64,000 nucleotides of DNA from contig MU839829.1 in NCBI GenBank assembly GCA_030411725.1, positions 1,736,001 through 1,800,000 on the forward strand. Reading direction: 5' to 3'. The DNA comes from Echria macrotheca (Eukaryota > Ascomycota > Sordariomycetes > Sordariales > Schizotheciaceae). Under the pieces are notes generated by a model. That model worked only from the letters and a program-made list of their open reading frames with translations. It did no database searches and had not been told where the DNA came from. This document shows, piece by piece, positions 1-11,581 of the stretch. Positions within the stretch are counted from its first letter, which is position 1; each line of letters starts with the position of its first letter. The translations under genes and the position numbers were made by a program.

Positions 1-2356
1 ACAGCATCCACCTGAACGTAATGGGCGAGGAGAGGAACTATCCAGTGCTCAATACGATCGAGTTCAACTCGAGCAGAAAGAGGATGAGCTCGATCGTCCG
101 CATGCCCGACGGCAGAATCATTCTGTTCTGCAAGGGCGCCGATAGCGTGATTTACTCGCGGCTTAAGAAGGGCGAGCAAAAAGAGCTGCGATTAGAGACG
201 GCCAAGCATCTCGAGATGTTTGCTGTCGAGGGTCTTCGCACGCTCTGTATCGCGGAGCGGGAGCTATCCGAGCAGGAATATCTAGAGTGGCGGAAAGAAC
301 ACGACGTTGCGGCCAGGTCCATGGAGAACCGGGAAGAGAGGCTCGAAGAGGTTGCCGATAAGATCGAGCAAGATCTCACTCTGCTTGGTGGCACAGCCAT
401 CGAGGACCGTCTTCAGGACGGTGTTCCCGACACGATCGCCCTCCTCGGAGACGCCGGCATCAAGCTCTGGGTTCTGACGGGCGACAAGGTCGAGACGGCC
501 ATCAACATTGGATTCTCATGCAATCTGCTCAACAACGACATGGATCTTCTCCGGCTCCAGGTCAACGAGGACGAAAGCGGCGAATCATCCGAAGACGAGT
601 ACCTGAAACTTGCCGAGGAGGAACTGGATAGGTGCCTCAAAGTTTTCAACATGACTGGCAGCGACGAGGAGCTCAAGAAGGCGAAGAAAGACCACGAGCC
701 ACCAGCGCCGACACACGGCATCGTGATCGACGGGTACACGCTTCGGTGGGTTCTCAGCGATGCGCTCAAGCAAAAGTTCCTGCTGCTCTGCAAGCAGTGC
801 AGGTCGGTGCTCTGCTGCCGTGTCAGCCCTGCCCAGAAGGCCGCTGTCGTCTCCATGGTCAAGAACGGTCTCGATGTCATGACGCTCTCGATCGGAGACG
901 GCGCCAACGACGTGGCCATGATCCAGGAGGCGGATGTTGGTGTGGGTATAGCTGGTGAGGAGGGACGACAAGCCGTCATGTCATCCGACTACGCCATTGC
1001 GCAGTTCAGGTTTTTGCAAAGACTCGTGCTCGTCCACGGGCGATGGTCATACCGCCGCTTGGCCGAGTCGATCAGCAATTTCTTCTACAAGAACATGGTC
1101 TGGACGTGGTCCGTGTTCTGGTACCAGGCCTTCTGCAACTTTGATATCTCGTACATTTTCGACTACACGTACATTCTCATGTTCAACCTGTTCTTCACTT
1201 CGGTTCCAGTCATCCTGATGGGTGTTTTGGATCAGGATGTGAGCGACTCGGTCTCCCTGGCGGTTCCCCAGCTGTATAGGCGCGGCATTGAACGGCTGGA
1301 GTGGACGCAAACAAAGTTCTGGTAAGATCTGCCGTCGGATGTGCTAGCACTTGGTTATTATTGGCTAACCGTACCAGGGCGTACATGGTCGATGGTATCT
1401 ACCAGTCCATCATGTCTTTCTTCATCCCATACATCTTTGTTATCCTCACGACGGCCGCCTCAGAAAACGGACTGGACGTGGCCGAACGCACGCGTCTGGG
1501 CGCCTACATTGCCCACCCCGCCGTCCTTACCATCAACATGTACATCCTGATCAATACATACCGATGGGACTGGCTTATTTTGTTGGTGGTTGCCATCAGC
1601 GATCTCTTCATCTTCTTTTGGACAGGCATCTTCACATCCTTCACCTACGCCGGGCCGTTCTATAAGGTGGCCCCCGAGATCTACGGGGAGCTGACGTTCT
1701 GGATGGCCTTTATTGTCACGCCGACCATCTGCTTGCTACCGCGCATCGTCATCAAGTGCATCCAGAAGCAGCGGTTCCCGTATGATGTGGACATCATCCG
1801 GGAGCAGGTCAGCCGGGGCATGTACAAGGACATTGGGCCACCGGTCGGGCAGACGGACAAGGTGTCGGAGGGTCTGCCGGAGGCATCTTCCGGCTCATCG
1901 CGGTCGTCCAAGACATCGGGCGGCCGGAAGGCGAAGCATGCGCAGTACGCGAGCGTGGACGAGGATAGGCGACCCATCTACCCTCCCTCGGTGGCGACGC
2001 ATAACACGCGGACGCAGAATGGGAGCGACGGTACGAACTACACCATGCATGACCGCGACCGCATGTCGACCGACATGCGGCGGGAAGACGAGCTGACGCA
2101 GGACGCGCCCGTGCGTCCGTCTATAGACCGCGCCCGCCCCTCGTACGACAGGATCCGCATGTCGATGGACCGCATCCGGCCCAGCTTCGAGGCCAGTAAC
2201 GACTTCACCTCGGCGGCGCGCCTCAGCCGGATCGAGTCGTCTCACTCGACGCACGGCGTTGGCGGAGCCTCGGCGTCCGGCCAGAGGAGGTTCAATCTGA
2301 ACACGGTCCGGAAACGAGGGTTATCCGCGTTTTCCAAGAAGAGCGTGGACCCATGA
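1..2356 (+). CDS. DNF1: P4-type phospholipid flippase, Dnf1/Dnf2-like (5' end outside window)
   Basis: P4-ATPases move phospholipids from the outer to the cytosolic leaflet of plasma and endosomal membranes. The window opens inside the nucleotide-binding domain, which carries the KGADSVIYSRL motif. It is followed by LTGDKVETA, the GDGANDVAM hinge, and the membrane half with FFYKNMVWTW and LDQDVSD, a string typical of the Dnf1/2 branch. The DKTGT phosphorylation site and actuator domain must lie upstream. Exons are 1-1321 and 1378-2356, joined across a 56-bp GTAAGA...CAG intron with a CTAAC branch site. The splice gives TKFW-AYMVDG. The hydrophilic C-terminal tail ends in RPSxDRxR-like repeats and stops at 2354-2356. 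Family assignment is very secure; assignment to Dnf1 rather than another P4 clade is from recognised motifs only. Confidence 0.93.
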
Positions 2357-3809
2357 TGTTTTATTGTTTCGGGCAAGATGGTTGTTGTCATGTTCATGTT
2401 GATGAAAAGAAAGGACACACACACACACATATAAAGAAAGGGAGCACTGGGGGGGCGTGTTTGGTCTTTTTTCGTTTTTGGAGAGAACAAAAATGGGGGT
2501 GGGGGGTTGTTGAACTTGACTTGTGTTTTTGTAAGCTGGGACTTGACTACACACATCATTGTACATTAATGTCCCTTGCCGCGCCTGTTTTTTCTGTCTG
2601 TCTCTCTGGTCGGTTCAAGTTCTCCCTCCCTCCCCTCCTCCTTCTCCTCCTCCTCCTCCTCGTCTCTTTCACACATACACATACATACCCTCCCCTCCCA
2701 CCTCCCCTCCCCCCTTGTCTGTTTTCTGTCCCGTCGTCATATTGTATATACCTTTTTCTTACAAGTATTGTCTCGGCATCATACCAAGCGGGTTTTTCTC
2801 TTTTTTTTTTTATCAGGTCAGGGATGGCATGGTAGGTGTGCAGGTTGGGAAGGGGGGAAGGACGGAAAGAAGGAAGGAAGGAGGGGGGGAAGGTGGGAGG
2901 GTATGCGGCAGAGAGGGATAGAGTGAGAAGAGGGGTTTTGGTTTGGGTACATTGTTTGGCATTGACATTGACTATTGTACCTGTTGCCCTATTATTGCCT
3001 ATACCACGGGTGTTTGTGTTTTTATTAGTTATATACAGTTTACAAAATGGGATGGATGATACTGAAAGTTTGAAATGGTTGTGTTGTGGTGTGTGAATTA
3101 TGGTTTGATCAACTTGACCAAGCTTTGGTGCAGTGGCTAGGTCTACCTACCCTCCTCACGTTGAGACGTGGTCGTTTCCTCCTTGGACAAAGTTGACAAG
3201 GTTTCTTGTTGGCTATCTGTATTATCTGTATTTTTTTCAATATTGAAGGCTGGATTCACAGAGTGCAGTGGGTGGTGGTTGGTTAATCATGGCTAGCCAC
3301 TGCAGAGGCATTAATCAGATCCTCTTGGTTCCAGGGTGCGGCAGGAGGGTGCGGTGCGTGTGCGGGTGGTATGCGAGACTCCGTTCTCCAGTGGATGGGA
3401 TGATGATAAACCCGGGTATCTATTCAAAACACCCAATAGCAAATTTTCCAAAAAAAAGTATATACAAGAATCAGATCTCGGGATATGATGAACATCAACA
3501 ACCCCTGTGCCCGTTACAGTTTTGAAGACAGACATAATGATACCGCTGCTCGACCTCAACTGGAGGCTCTTTGCTGTAATCCTCCATGTAATGGACTCCG
3601 AATCAACACATGCAAGCCGGGAATAACACCCGCGCCTTGGTCATACATTCTCTCCACAACCACAAGTCGCTTTCATCATCAGTCTGCCATCACCACCTCA
3701 AAAAATCAAGTACCACTTTCATCGCTTCGTAGAATGTCTCTCCAGAACCATGCGAGACCCAAAAAATGCAACCCCCCCAAATATCAATAACCAGAAAAGG
3801 TCATCCTCT
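2357..3809. other. Convergent intergenic region with skewed simple sequence
   Basis: No gene seen between the flippase stop and the stop of the EAF gene. It holds a pyrimidine run of CCT/CTC units (about 2622-2662), a purine run rich in GGAA and G tracts (about 2848-2902), and AT-rich sequence that probably includes both 3' UTRs. ORFs here are short and of biased composition. Confidence 0.6.
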
Positions 3810-5029
3810 TCACTCCTCCTCGCTCACATCACTATCCTGTGCCCCAGCCTCCTCCTCGGCCTGCTTCAAGAATTCCTTCTCCAGCTCAGCGGCAAGGGCA
3901 TCATCGTCATTCATATCCATATCGCCATCGCCGTCGGCATCGCCCGACTCAAACTCGAACCGGGCCGGTGGCTCGATCTCGCCCGGCCGGGGCGGGCTCG
4001 GTGGTCGGTACGCCTGCTGTGACGCGTTCGGCTGCAGCACATCCTCAAACTCGTCCTCCTCCTCCTCCTCCTCGCCGCCGCCGATATACTCGGCTTCCCC
4101 ATCGGCTAGCTGGTCCTCGTCTTCATCCCTGTCGCCCCGTACGAATTCAGAAAAGCGGCGCATCGGGAACGCTGAGTTGAAATTGTTCGCGGGCAGCGGC
4201 GGGAAGCCGCCGCCAGGCCGGAAGCCACTGGGCTTTGCGTCGGGATCCTCTATCAGCAAAATGTCGTCGTCTCCATCTGCGTCGTCTTCAGACTCGACAG
4301 GCGACCGGTTCCGGCACTTCGGCTTCTCGGGTTCCGGGGGTGGTGGAGCCTCTTTTTGTTTCTTTGGTTGTGGCGGGGCGGGTGTGGGTAGCGTAAGCTC
4401 GGTAACCGCAGGCTTCTGTGCGGCTTTGCCTGCAGCCTTCTTCCCCTTGGCCGTCGTCTCTCGGAGGGGGGCTGTCTTCCCCTTGCCCTTCGCGGGTGCT
4501 GCGGGTTTCGACGGGGTAGCCTTTTCCGTGGTTTTCTGCTTGGCGGTCTCGGCCTGCTTGCTGCTCTCGCCTGACTTGATCTCGAGCTGGGGAAACTTCT
4601 TGCGCAAAGCCTCGGCGTTGCTATCTGGCGTTTTGGTAATGTTCATGTGGAACATGGAGTCGAGCCGATGTAGCACAAAGGCCTGGCGAGTGGGGTCGAA
4701 GACGAGGATGTAGTTGCCGTCGTCTGTGGTGCGGACGCCATTGTACTGGTATTTGTCGCCCTTGTCGTCGAAACCAAGGTTGAAGGTGCCTTCTCTGGCC
4801 GAGCGCTTGAGGCGGGCGCTGGCGGGCGCTGTTTCTGACGAGAGCGTGGGTCGGTGGTTATCTGCAGAGACACACAACATGTCAGCTCGGCCCGGTCTGC
4901 CGGTCGGCAGCGTGTGTGCTTACAGCGTATCCCGGTGAAGGACTCCTTGGAGGCTTTCCCTAGGAGTGCGTCGCTGAGAATGATGGGATATTTGCCCGCT
5001 TTCGTGGGGTCGACGGCCTGGGCGGCCAT
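3810..5029 (-). CDS. eaf1: EAF-family (ELL-associated factor) transcription elongation protein
   Basis: EAF proteins bind ELL and stimulate RNA polymerase II elongation in the nucleus. Exons are 5029-4924 and 4861-3810 (62-bp GTAAGC...CAG intron), giving 385 aa. The N-terminal EAF domain (about residues 10-105) reads YPIILSDALLG, then FTGIRYNHRPTL across the splice, then GTFNLGF and YILVFDPTRQAFVLHRL. The rest is a Lys/Pro/Ala-rich linker and a strongly acidic tail (residues about 230-385, long Glu/Asp runs), as in EAF transactivation tails. The start Met, MAAQAVDP, directly precedes the domain. It is tail to tail with the flippase and divergent from the GH76 gene. Confidence 0.85.
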
Positions 5030-5723
5030 CTCGGCGCGTGGGCTGAGTAAAGGTCGGTGCCCGGCAACTCGGAAGGCTGGGATGTTCGATAGCCGGTGTG
5101 ATGTTGTGGTGTTGGTACAGATATCGGCAGGCGCTGTGATTCTTAGGTTGGAAGTTTGGGGAGAATTGGGAGAATTGGCCAAAGAACAGCTAACAAAGAG
5201 GCACAGCACAGAAGTTGAGGAGAAGTGAGGTTGAAAGTCAGCGAACTGCCAAGACGCTGCGGGCCACGAGCTGTTCTTATCACCCGAATCGGAATGCGAC
5301 GCTAACAAGCCCGCCTCTGCTTCATCCCTGCCCCGCCGCCCGCTTGGCGCAAACTTCCCCAGATTCCCGCAGTAGGGCTGCTTGGCGCATCTGGCGGCGA
5401 TTTCGGCATCTGCAGCCTCCCTCCAGCCCAGCTCTTTCCACCTGCCTTCTTTATTGCCAGTCCTCCTTTGTGCGTTTTACATCTCGGTGGGACCAAGGAA
5501 CAGCTGTGCTTTGTGGGAAGCTATCGAAGAGAGCTGACACGTCGAGTGTCTGCTCCTTCTGGCCATGGCTGGCAATGAAGAGATGCGTCGTCACATTGAC
5601 GTCGTGATGGAGGTCGTCACATTGACATCGTGATGGAACTCACCTCTGGCCGTGCCAGCTCCGACATGTCTTGCAGCCTGCAACCTCGTGTCCCAAGACG
5701 AGGCGACGGATACCTGCAGCAGC
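5030..5723. promoter_or_regulatory. Divergent intergenic region between EAF and GH76 genes
   Basis: Both flanking genes start here and point outward, so the 0.7 kb must hold both promoters. A short direct repeat around 5585-5634 (GTCGTCACATTGAC seen twice) lies near the GH76 start. I see no clear TATA box. Open frames in this stretch lack recognisable domains. Confidence 0.4.
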
Positions 5724-7486
5724 ATGCGGCCGAACGCACGTCTTGTCTCGCATCTCGCTTTGGCTTCCGGCGTAGCTGCCACCTACAAGTTCGACATGGG
5801 CTCGTCTGGTGAGCCCGGCGCTGTGTCCATGTCCATAATGGCTGAGGTTGACGTGGTCCCGCAGATTCCATCAAGTCTGTCGCCAGCTCGATAGCTGACG
5901 ATATGATGTCATTCTATCATGGCCACGAGGCCGGCCAAACACCCGGTCTCCTTCCTAAGCCGTACTACTGGTGGGAGGCTGGCGCGCTGATGGGTGCGCT
6001 GGTCGATTACTGGTATTACACGGGAGACACAAAATGGAACTCGTTGGCGACCGAGGGCCTCCTCTTCCAGGTCGGGCCCAACAACGACTATATGCCGCCC
6101 AACCAGACTGTAACCGAGGGCAACGATGACCAAGGCTTCTGGGGAATGGCAGTCATGTCGGCCGCCGAATATAAGTACCCGAACCCGCCTGAAGACAAGC
6201 CGCAGTGGCTGGCTCTTGCTCAAGCCGTCTTCAACACCCAGGCTCCGCGCTGGGACACGCAGGACTGCGGAGGGGGGCTTCGGTGGCAGATATTCACATG
6301 GAATAACGGCTACGACTACAAGAACTCCATCACACAGGCCTGCTTCTTCAATATCGCCGCCCGCCTTGCGCGCTACACCGGCAACGCCTCGTATGCCGAG
6401 TGGGCGGACAAGACATGGAACTGGATGACGGACACGCAGCTGATGCGCTCGGATTCATACTTCATCTACGACGGTATCCACATAATGAATTGCTCCGCTC
6501 AGACGCCCTACCAGTGGAGTTATAATGTCGGCGCCTTTCTGCTCGGCGCCGCGGCCATGTACAATTACACGGTTGGTACTCCGGCGCATGAAACATGGCG
6601 CGAACGGGTGGACGGCCTGCTTAACGGATCTTCCCTCTTTTTTGAGGGACCGAACAAGGACATCATGTTCGAGGTGCCATGCGAAGGCGTCAACATGTGC
6701 AACTTGGATCAACAGAGCTTCAAGGCTTATCTTGGTCGTTGGATGGCCTCCTCGATCAAGTTTGCCCCATGGATCTCGGGCCGCGTCAAGCCGCTGCTGA
6801 AAGCCTCGGCCGAGGCTGCAGTGTCGACTTGCACTGGTGGTTCCAATGGCAAGATGTGTGGACTCAAGTGGACAGAGCCCGGAAAGTGGGACGGAACGAC
6901 GGGTGTTGGCCAGCAGATGGCGGTGATGCAGATGGCCTTGTCGGGCTTGATCGACGAGTCCCCGGACCCTGTCACACATGCTCAAGGTGTGAGCGTGGGG
7001 AATCCTAGTGCTGGAGGGCAGGATGTGGGCAAGACGGATCCGTTTGCGATTATCTACGGGGACGAGCCGGTGACAGTGGCAGGCAAGGCTGGGGCAGCCA
7101 TCTTGACGACTCTAGTGCTGCTCGGGCTCATAGCCGGATGCGGATTTGTGTTGGTGGAGGAGGGGGCAGACAAGAGCTGGTGGGAGTGGATCAAGGGTCT
7201 TCGGGTTAAGGAGCAGACGGATTCGATACCAGGGGCTGAGGCTGAGAAGAATGTTGGGCCGGCGGTTGAGACGTGCGAGAACGTATCATTGGGCGATCGA
7301 GCGTCCACCCGAGAAAGGAGTACACCATCGGACATGGACTCGTACTGGTCGGTTAATTCGAATGGCAAGTCGTCTCCGGCGTCCAGCAAGAAAGGAGATG
7401 GTTCGGCAGTGGTGCTGCGGAAGATGGCGATGCAGCAGAACCGGGAGAAGACTGTCCGATGGGAAGGTACGAAACGAGATGTCTAG
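5724..7486 (+). CDS. GH76 family Dfg5/Dcw1-like alpha-1,6-mannanase or transglycosidase
   Basis: Dfg5/Dcw1 enzymes act on mannan cores at the cell surface and cross-link GPI glycoproteins to the fungal wall. Exons are 5724-5808 and 5865-7486 (56-bp GTGAGC...CAG intron), giving 568 aa. After a weakly hydrophobic N-terminus the family blocks follow: DSIKSVASSIADDMM, LPKPYYWWEAGA, the catalytic Asp pair in EGNDDQGFW (Asp116-Asp117), GGGLRWQIF, and many N-glycosylation sequons. A hydrophobic span at about 432-458 is followed by roughly 110 hydrophilic residues. A GPI signal would end at the hydrophobic span, so the protein looks like a type I membrane form. The start is uncertain: an in-frame ATG at 5652 would add 24 residues. 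Confidence 0.88.
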
Positions 7487-9226
7487 GAGGCATATGAGTT
7501 GGAGGTATATAACTTGGAGGCGTACTGGACAAAGTGATGGCTGGGCTTTGCTGGTGTTGGCATACCTCTTTATTGAGGGCCATTGGGTTGCTGGGAGTTA
7601 GTGGTTGTGGCCGTGGTGCTTTCGAGGCTGCGTTTGCCCTCGATGAGTTGGGATGGGTATGGCGCGAAAATGGTGGTTAGGGTTGCCGTTGATGTGTATA
7701 GAGGCGGGGCGACGTTGTCCCCAGTTCTGTCTATTGAGTTTACCAAAGGATGCACAGTTGGCTATCTTTCAGGCCGATCCATGTTCAGTATCAAACTCTA
7801 TTCCCAGTTCACCTCGGGCTGGGACAGACGGCAATGGTGTAAATGCTTCGTTCGATCCCGCGGCGGAATCCAAGAACACATAGAGCGGAACCATGCCGCC
7901 TGGGCAATACCATCTCAATGGGAAAACGGCCCGCGAGCCTCAATGTTGAAGTGTGTCTCGTGAAATGGTCTCGGGGAAATGACATATCACGAAGCCGATA
8001 AAGGAGAGCAGAGCACCGCAATGGCGACCAAAGTTCAAAAAGGGAAAGCCAATACAAACCGTTGAATCGGGATGACCGATCAAGCCGTTGCACACTGACT
8101 ATCCTTAATAAATCAGCCCGTAGCGGTCCCGGTCCGTAGGGCAGCGAATGAGGAGGTGCATGATCCAACTGGCTGGCATACATAAGCGGCACGGCGCTTT
8201 ATACCTCACTAGTCAGCAACGGGCTTGTCCAGATAGGGAGGGGAGAGAGAGTAGGGGGGTGTGTCAGAACTTTATTTGTAGAGGTTAATTCCACTCACCG
8301 AGCTGTTACTGTTATTTCATCGGTTGTCGCAAAGGATTCCCCTTTTCGCCTTTTCGTTGACATTGTTAAGGAGGTACCGAATCAGGACCGAGGATTTATT
8401 CCAAGGCAGTTGAGATCCCTACCTATTCCATTTCCTAGTATACAGAGAGCTGGTCCGGCTAGTTATCAACATCCGACGAATCATCATCACCTTTCCCTTT
8501 TCTTACGCCCAGAGGGGGGTCAGCAGGACGAACCACTCACAGATAGAATATCTCCTCCATTCGGTGCCGTCCATCCGTCTGTCTGTCATTCCATTCACTC
8601 ACCTTTTCCTGTCAGCCGCTTACCAACGTCAGATCTCTTTGGCGTAAGGTACCAAGCCCGGTACTCGGCGCCTTGGCACTAGTTATTCTCACCTTCCTAC
8701 TGTGTTTGGAACGGTTCACTTGCAACGGCGATGCATACGAGGGAGGAATCGATGACAGCCCCGGAATATTTCCGCTTGTGTCGGGCTTATTTGGGTGGTT
8801 GTCCGTTTCGAGTATATAATTCCGGTTTTTGTCTAACAATGGCTACCTGTCTTTCATGTGACAATTCGGAGTAAACGGGGGCTGCTGATCGACACACGGC
8901 TTCTTCTTCCCGAGGATATATAGGTACCTAGGTATCTTGAGATGACATCGTTCCCACCTTTCCTCTCTTTACGTTGAAAACATTGAAGATGAATCGTTTG
9001 CACACGATATTCTAAAACCCGTAACCGGAATCAAAGGCTCCATTCGTAGACAGACAGCGTCGCAGTGAGTTCACGAGACACAACTACCTTACCCCGCCCA
9101 GCCATCGCATCCAATCCATTCACTAACACCCGTGGAGCAGAGCACACAAAACACTACAGACCCCCTCCCAGGGGAAGAAAATCGGTTTTGAGAATAGGAG
9201 GCCAAAGTGACAGAAGAAGAAGAAAA
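7487..9226. other. Intergenic region upstream of P450 gene
   Basis: No convincing gene. ORFs on either strand are short, lack domains and overlap one another. A TAGGTACCTAGGTA palindrome lies at 8921-8934, just after a TATATA string at about 8916-8922, roughly 300 bp ahead of the P450 start. Confidence 0.5.
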
Positions 9227-11016
9227 ATGAAAGCCCTCCTCCACCTCGCCCTCGCGGCGCCCATAACCCTCGCCCTCATCCTAACCTCATACCGCCTCCT
9301 CCTCTCCCCCTCCTCAACCCTCCCCCTCCGCCTCGCCGCCCTCGTCCTCACCCTCCTAACCGCCCGCCTCCTCACCTCCCTAATCCAAAACATCCTCTAC
9401 ACCCGCCGCGCCGCCTCCCTCGGCTGCGGCGAGATCCCGACCCTCCCCCACCGCGATCCCATCCTAGGCCTCGACACCTTCGCCGCCACGCTCTCGGCCC
9501 ACCGCGCCTCCCGCCTCATGCCCTTCTACCAGTCCCTCTTCCAGAAGCACGGCCACACCTTCTACACGCCCGCCCTAGGCACTTCCGTGCTCATGACCGA
9601 CGAGCCGGCCAACATCCAAGCCATCCTCGCGACCAAATTCGACGACTGGCCCATCGCCGGCCCGCGCCTCTGGGCTGCCCTTCCGGTCCTCGGCCCGCTA
9701 AGCATCTTCGCGTCCAACGGACACACGTGGCGCGCGGCTCGCGCCGTGCTCCGCCCCTCGTTCATGCGCGACCAGGTCGTCGCCGACGGGCTGCGGTGCT
9801 TCGACCGGCACGTGCGCAACCTCCTCGCAGCAGTGCCGGTCAGCACCGACAGGACCAAACCGGTCGTGGATCTGCAGCTGCTCTTCCAAAAGATGACCAT
9901 GGACTCGTCCACCGATTTTTTGTTGGGCCACTCGACCGACAGCCAGCTCAGCGCCGACCCCTCAGCCCTCCGCTTCCTGGCCGATTTCGACTACGCCAGC
10001 AACGAATCCGCAAAACTCTCCCGTCTCGGCCCGTTGCTCTTCTATCTTCCCCACTCCAAGCTGCGGCAGGCTACGGCCAGGGTGCGCGCGTACATCCGCT
10101 TCTACATCCAAAAGGTGGTGGCCGAGCGAGCGAGGGACAAAGCCGAGGGGAGGGAGCCGGACGAGAAAAAGTATGTCTTCCTCGATGAGCTGCTCAGGAT
10201 GGGCCTGCCCGAGGATCACGTCGTCGATCACGTGCTCACCATTGTCGTGGCCGGCCGCGATACGCTCGCGGCGTCGCTGGCGGCCGTGTTTTACCTGCTT
10301 GCGCGGGACCCGGAGGCGGTCCGCAAGCTGAGGGCTGAGATTGAGGCCCAAGGCGTGGAAGATCCATCGTGGGAACAGCTGCGGCAGATGAAGTATCTCA
10401 ACAATGTCGTTAGGGAAGGTAGGTTCTTTTTTCTGTTGTGCTACTGTCATCCCCACACCAATAAAAGGGGCTACGAACAAAGTTGTCTCCCGGGTGCGGG
10501 AATATCTGTGTCGACCTCCTTTTCTCGTTTCTTTTCTTCTTTCGTCTCGGGTTTTCGGACTGTTTTCCTTTTACCACGAGAGGCTTACTGATAAATCCAG
10601 CCCTCCGTCTCTTTCCACCCGTGGCTACAAATGGACGGACATCAAACAAGGAGACTATTCTTCCTCGAGGCGGCGGCCCAGATGGCAATCTGCCCATCCT
10701 GGTTCCCAAAGGAACGCCCATCCGATACTCGTCATACTGCATGCACCGCCGAAAGGACATCTACGGACCCGACGCCGAAGAGTTCAGGCCCGAGCGGTGG
10801 GAAACACTCCGCGTCGAATGGCAGTATACCCCCTTTTCCGGCGGGCCACGCATCTGTATCGGACAGCAGTTTGCCCTGACGCAAATGTCGTACACGGTGT
10901 ACAAGTTTTTCACCAAGTTCCGCACCATCGAAGCCCGCGACGACGGCGATCCGCTACAAAAGGCTAGCCTCACCTTCTCTTTTGCCCGTGGATGTTTGGT
11001 CAGCGTTGGCGTATGA
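9227..11016 (+). CDS. Cytochrome P450, CYP52-like (alkane/fatty-acid hydroxylase clan)
   Basis: This is a microsomal monooxygenase. Exons are 9227-10418 and 10601-11016 (182-bp GTAGGT...CAG intron), giving 535 aa. The N-terminus is a hydrophobic anchor of Leu/Ala-rich segments (about residues 3-60). Then come KFDDWPI, the C-helix WRAARAVLRPSF, I-helix AGRDTLA (about 341-347), the ExxR motif EALR (397-400) and the heme loop FSGGPRICIGQQFA with proximal Cys483. AGRDT plus GQQFA is characteristic of the CYP52/CYP539/CYP584 group, which hydroxylates alkanes or fatty acids in known members; the substrate here is not predictable. The frame is open 54 codons upstream, but 9227 is chosen because the anchor starts there. 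An AATAAA lies 6 nt after the stop. Confidence 0.9.
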
Positions 11017-11200
11017 ATGTCAATAAATGTAACTTTACCCAGATAAATATACCCGTATTTTGATGACAGTTGGCTGTTGGCAACCTTGGTAATGAGCATG
11101 CAGTGACACTCGGACAGGTATAACAGCACAAACAAGTATGTTAAGACACGACAGACTGCGTGACATTACACGGCCCCCGATCGAACATCGTCGCCCGCCC

Positions 11201-11581
11201 TCAGGTCATTTCCGCTGCTGCCTCTCGGCCCCTGAGCCCAGCGGAAACGGCAAAGACCACGCTCATCTTGCGTTCCAGACAAAAGATCTGCCGGCTCAGC
11301 TCGTCCGGGTTGGGTAAGCTGCGGCAGAGCTCCGTTAGCTCCCCGGAAAACTCGGCGTACATCTTTTCGAGGTGCTCCAGCACGTGGCTGATGGACTGCA
11401 CCCCCCTGTCTTGGCGGCCCAGCTCGTTATCAACCATGCTGAGCAGGTACGAGAACTCAGGAACCGAAGCGCCGCGGGTGCTGTGGAATTCTGCCAGGCT
11501 CTCGGCCCGGTTTCTCACCCTCTGCGCATAGCGAGAATCAGGGGAAGACCGGCCGCGCGGTGTGGTCGCTTTCAGAGTCAT
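11201..11581 (-). CDS. Hypothetical 126-aa helical protein
   Basis: Not recognised. This is a single exon opening with a true ATG and encoding a basic N-terminus (MTLKATTPRGRSS). A mostly helical body with heptad-like hydrophobics follows (about residues 40-105, for example ISHVLEHLEKMYAEF and CLERKMSVVF). There is no signal peptide or membrane segment. Codon choice resembles neighbouring genes and the opposite strand is more broken, which favours coding. It lies 185 bp past the P450 stop on the opposite strand. An unseen additional exon is possible. Confidence 0.5.
   Translation of the reverse strand: MTLKATTPRGRSSPDSRYAQRVRNRAESLAEFHSTRGASVPEFSYLLSMVDNELGRQDRGVQSISHVLEHLEKMYAEFSGELTELCRSLPNPDELSRQIFCLERKMSVVFAVSAGLRGREAAAEMT

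Noticed and set aside
3766..4713. 315-codon plus-strand ORF rich in Ser and Gly
   Set aside because: A shadow frame antisense to the EAF gene, whose minus-strand product has a recognisable domain.
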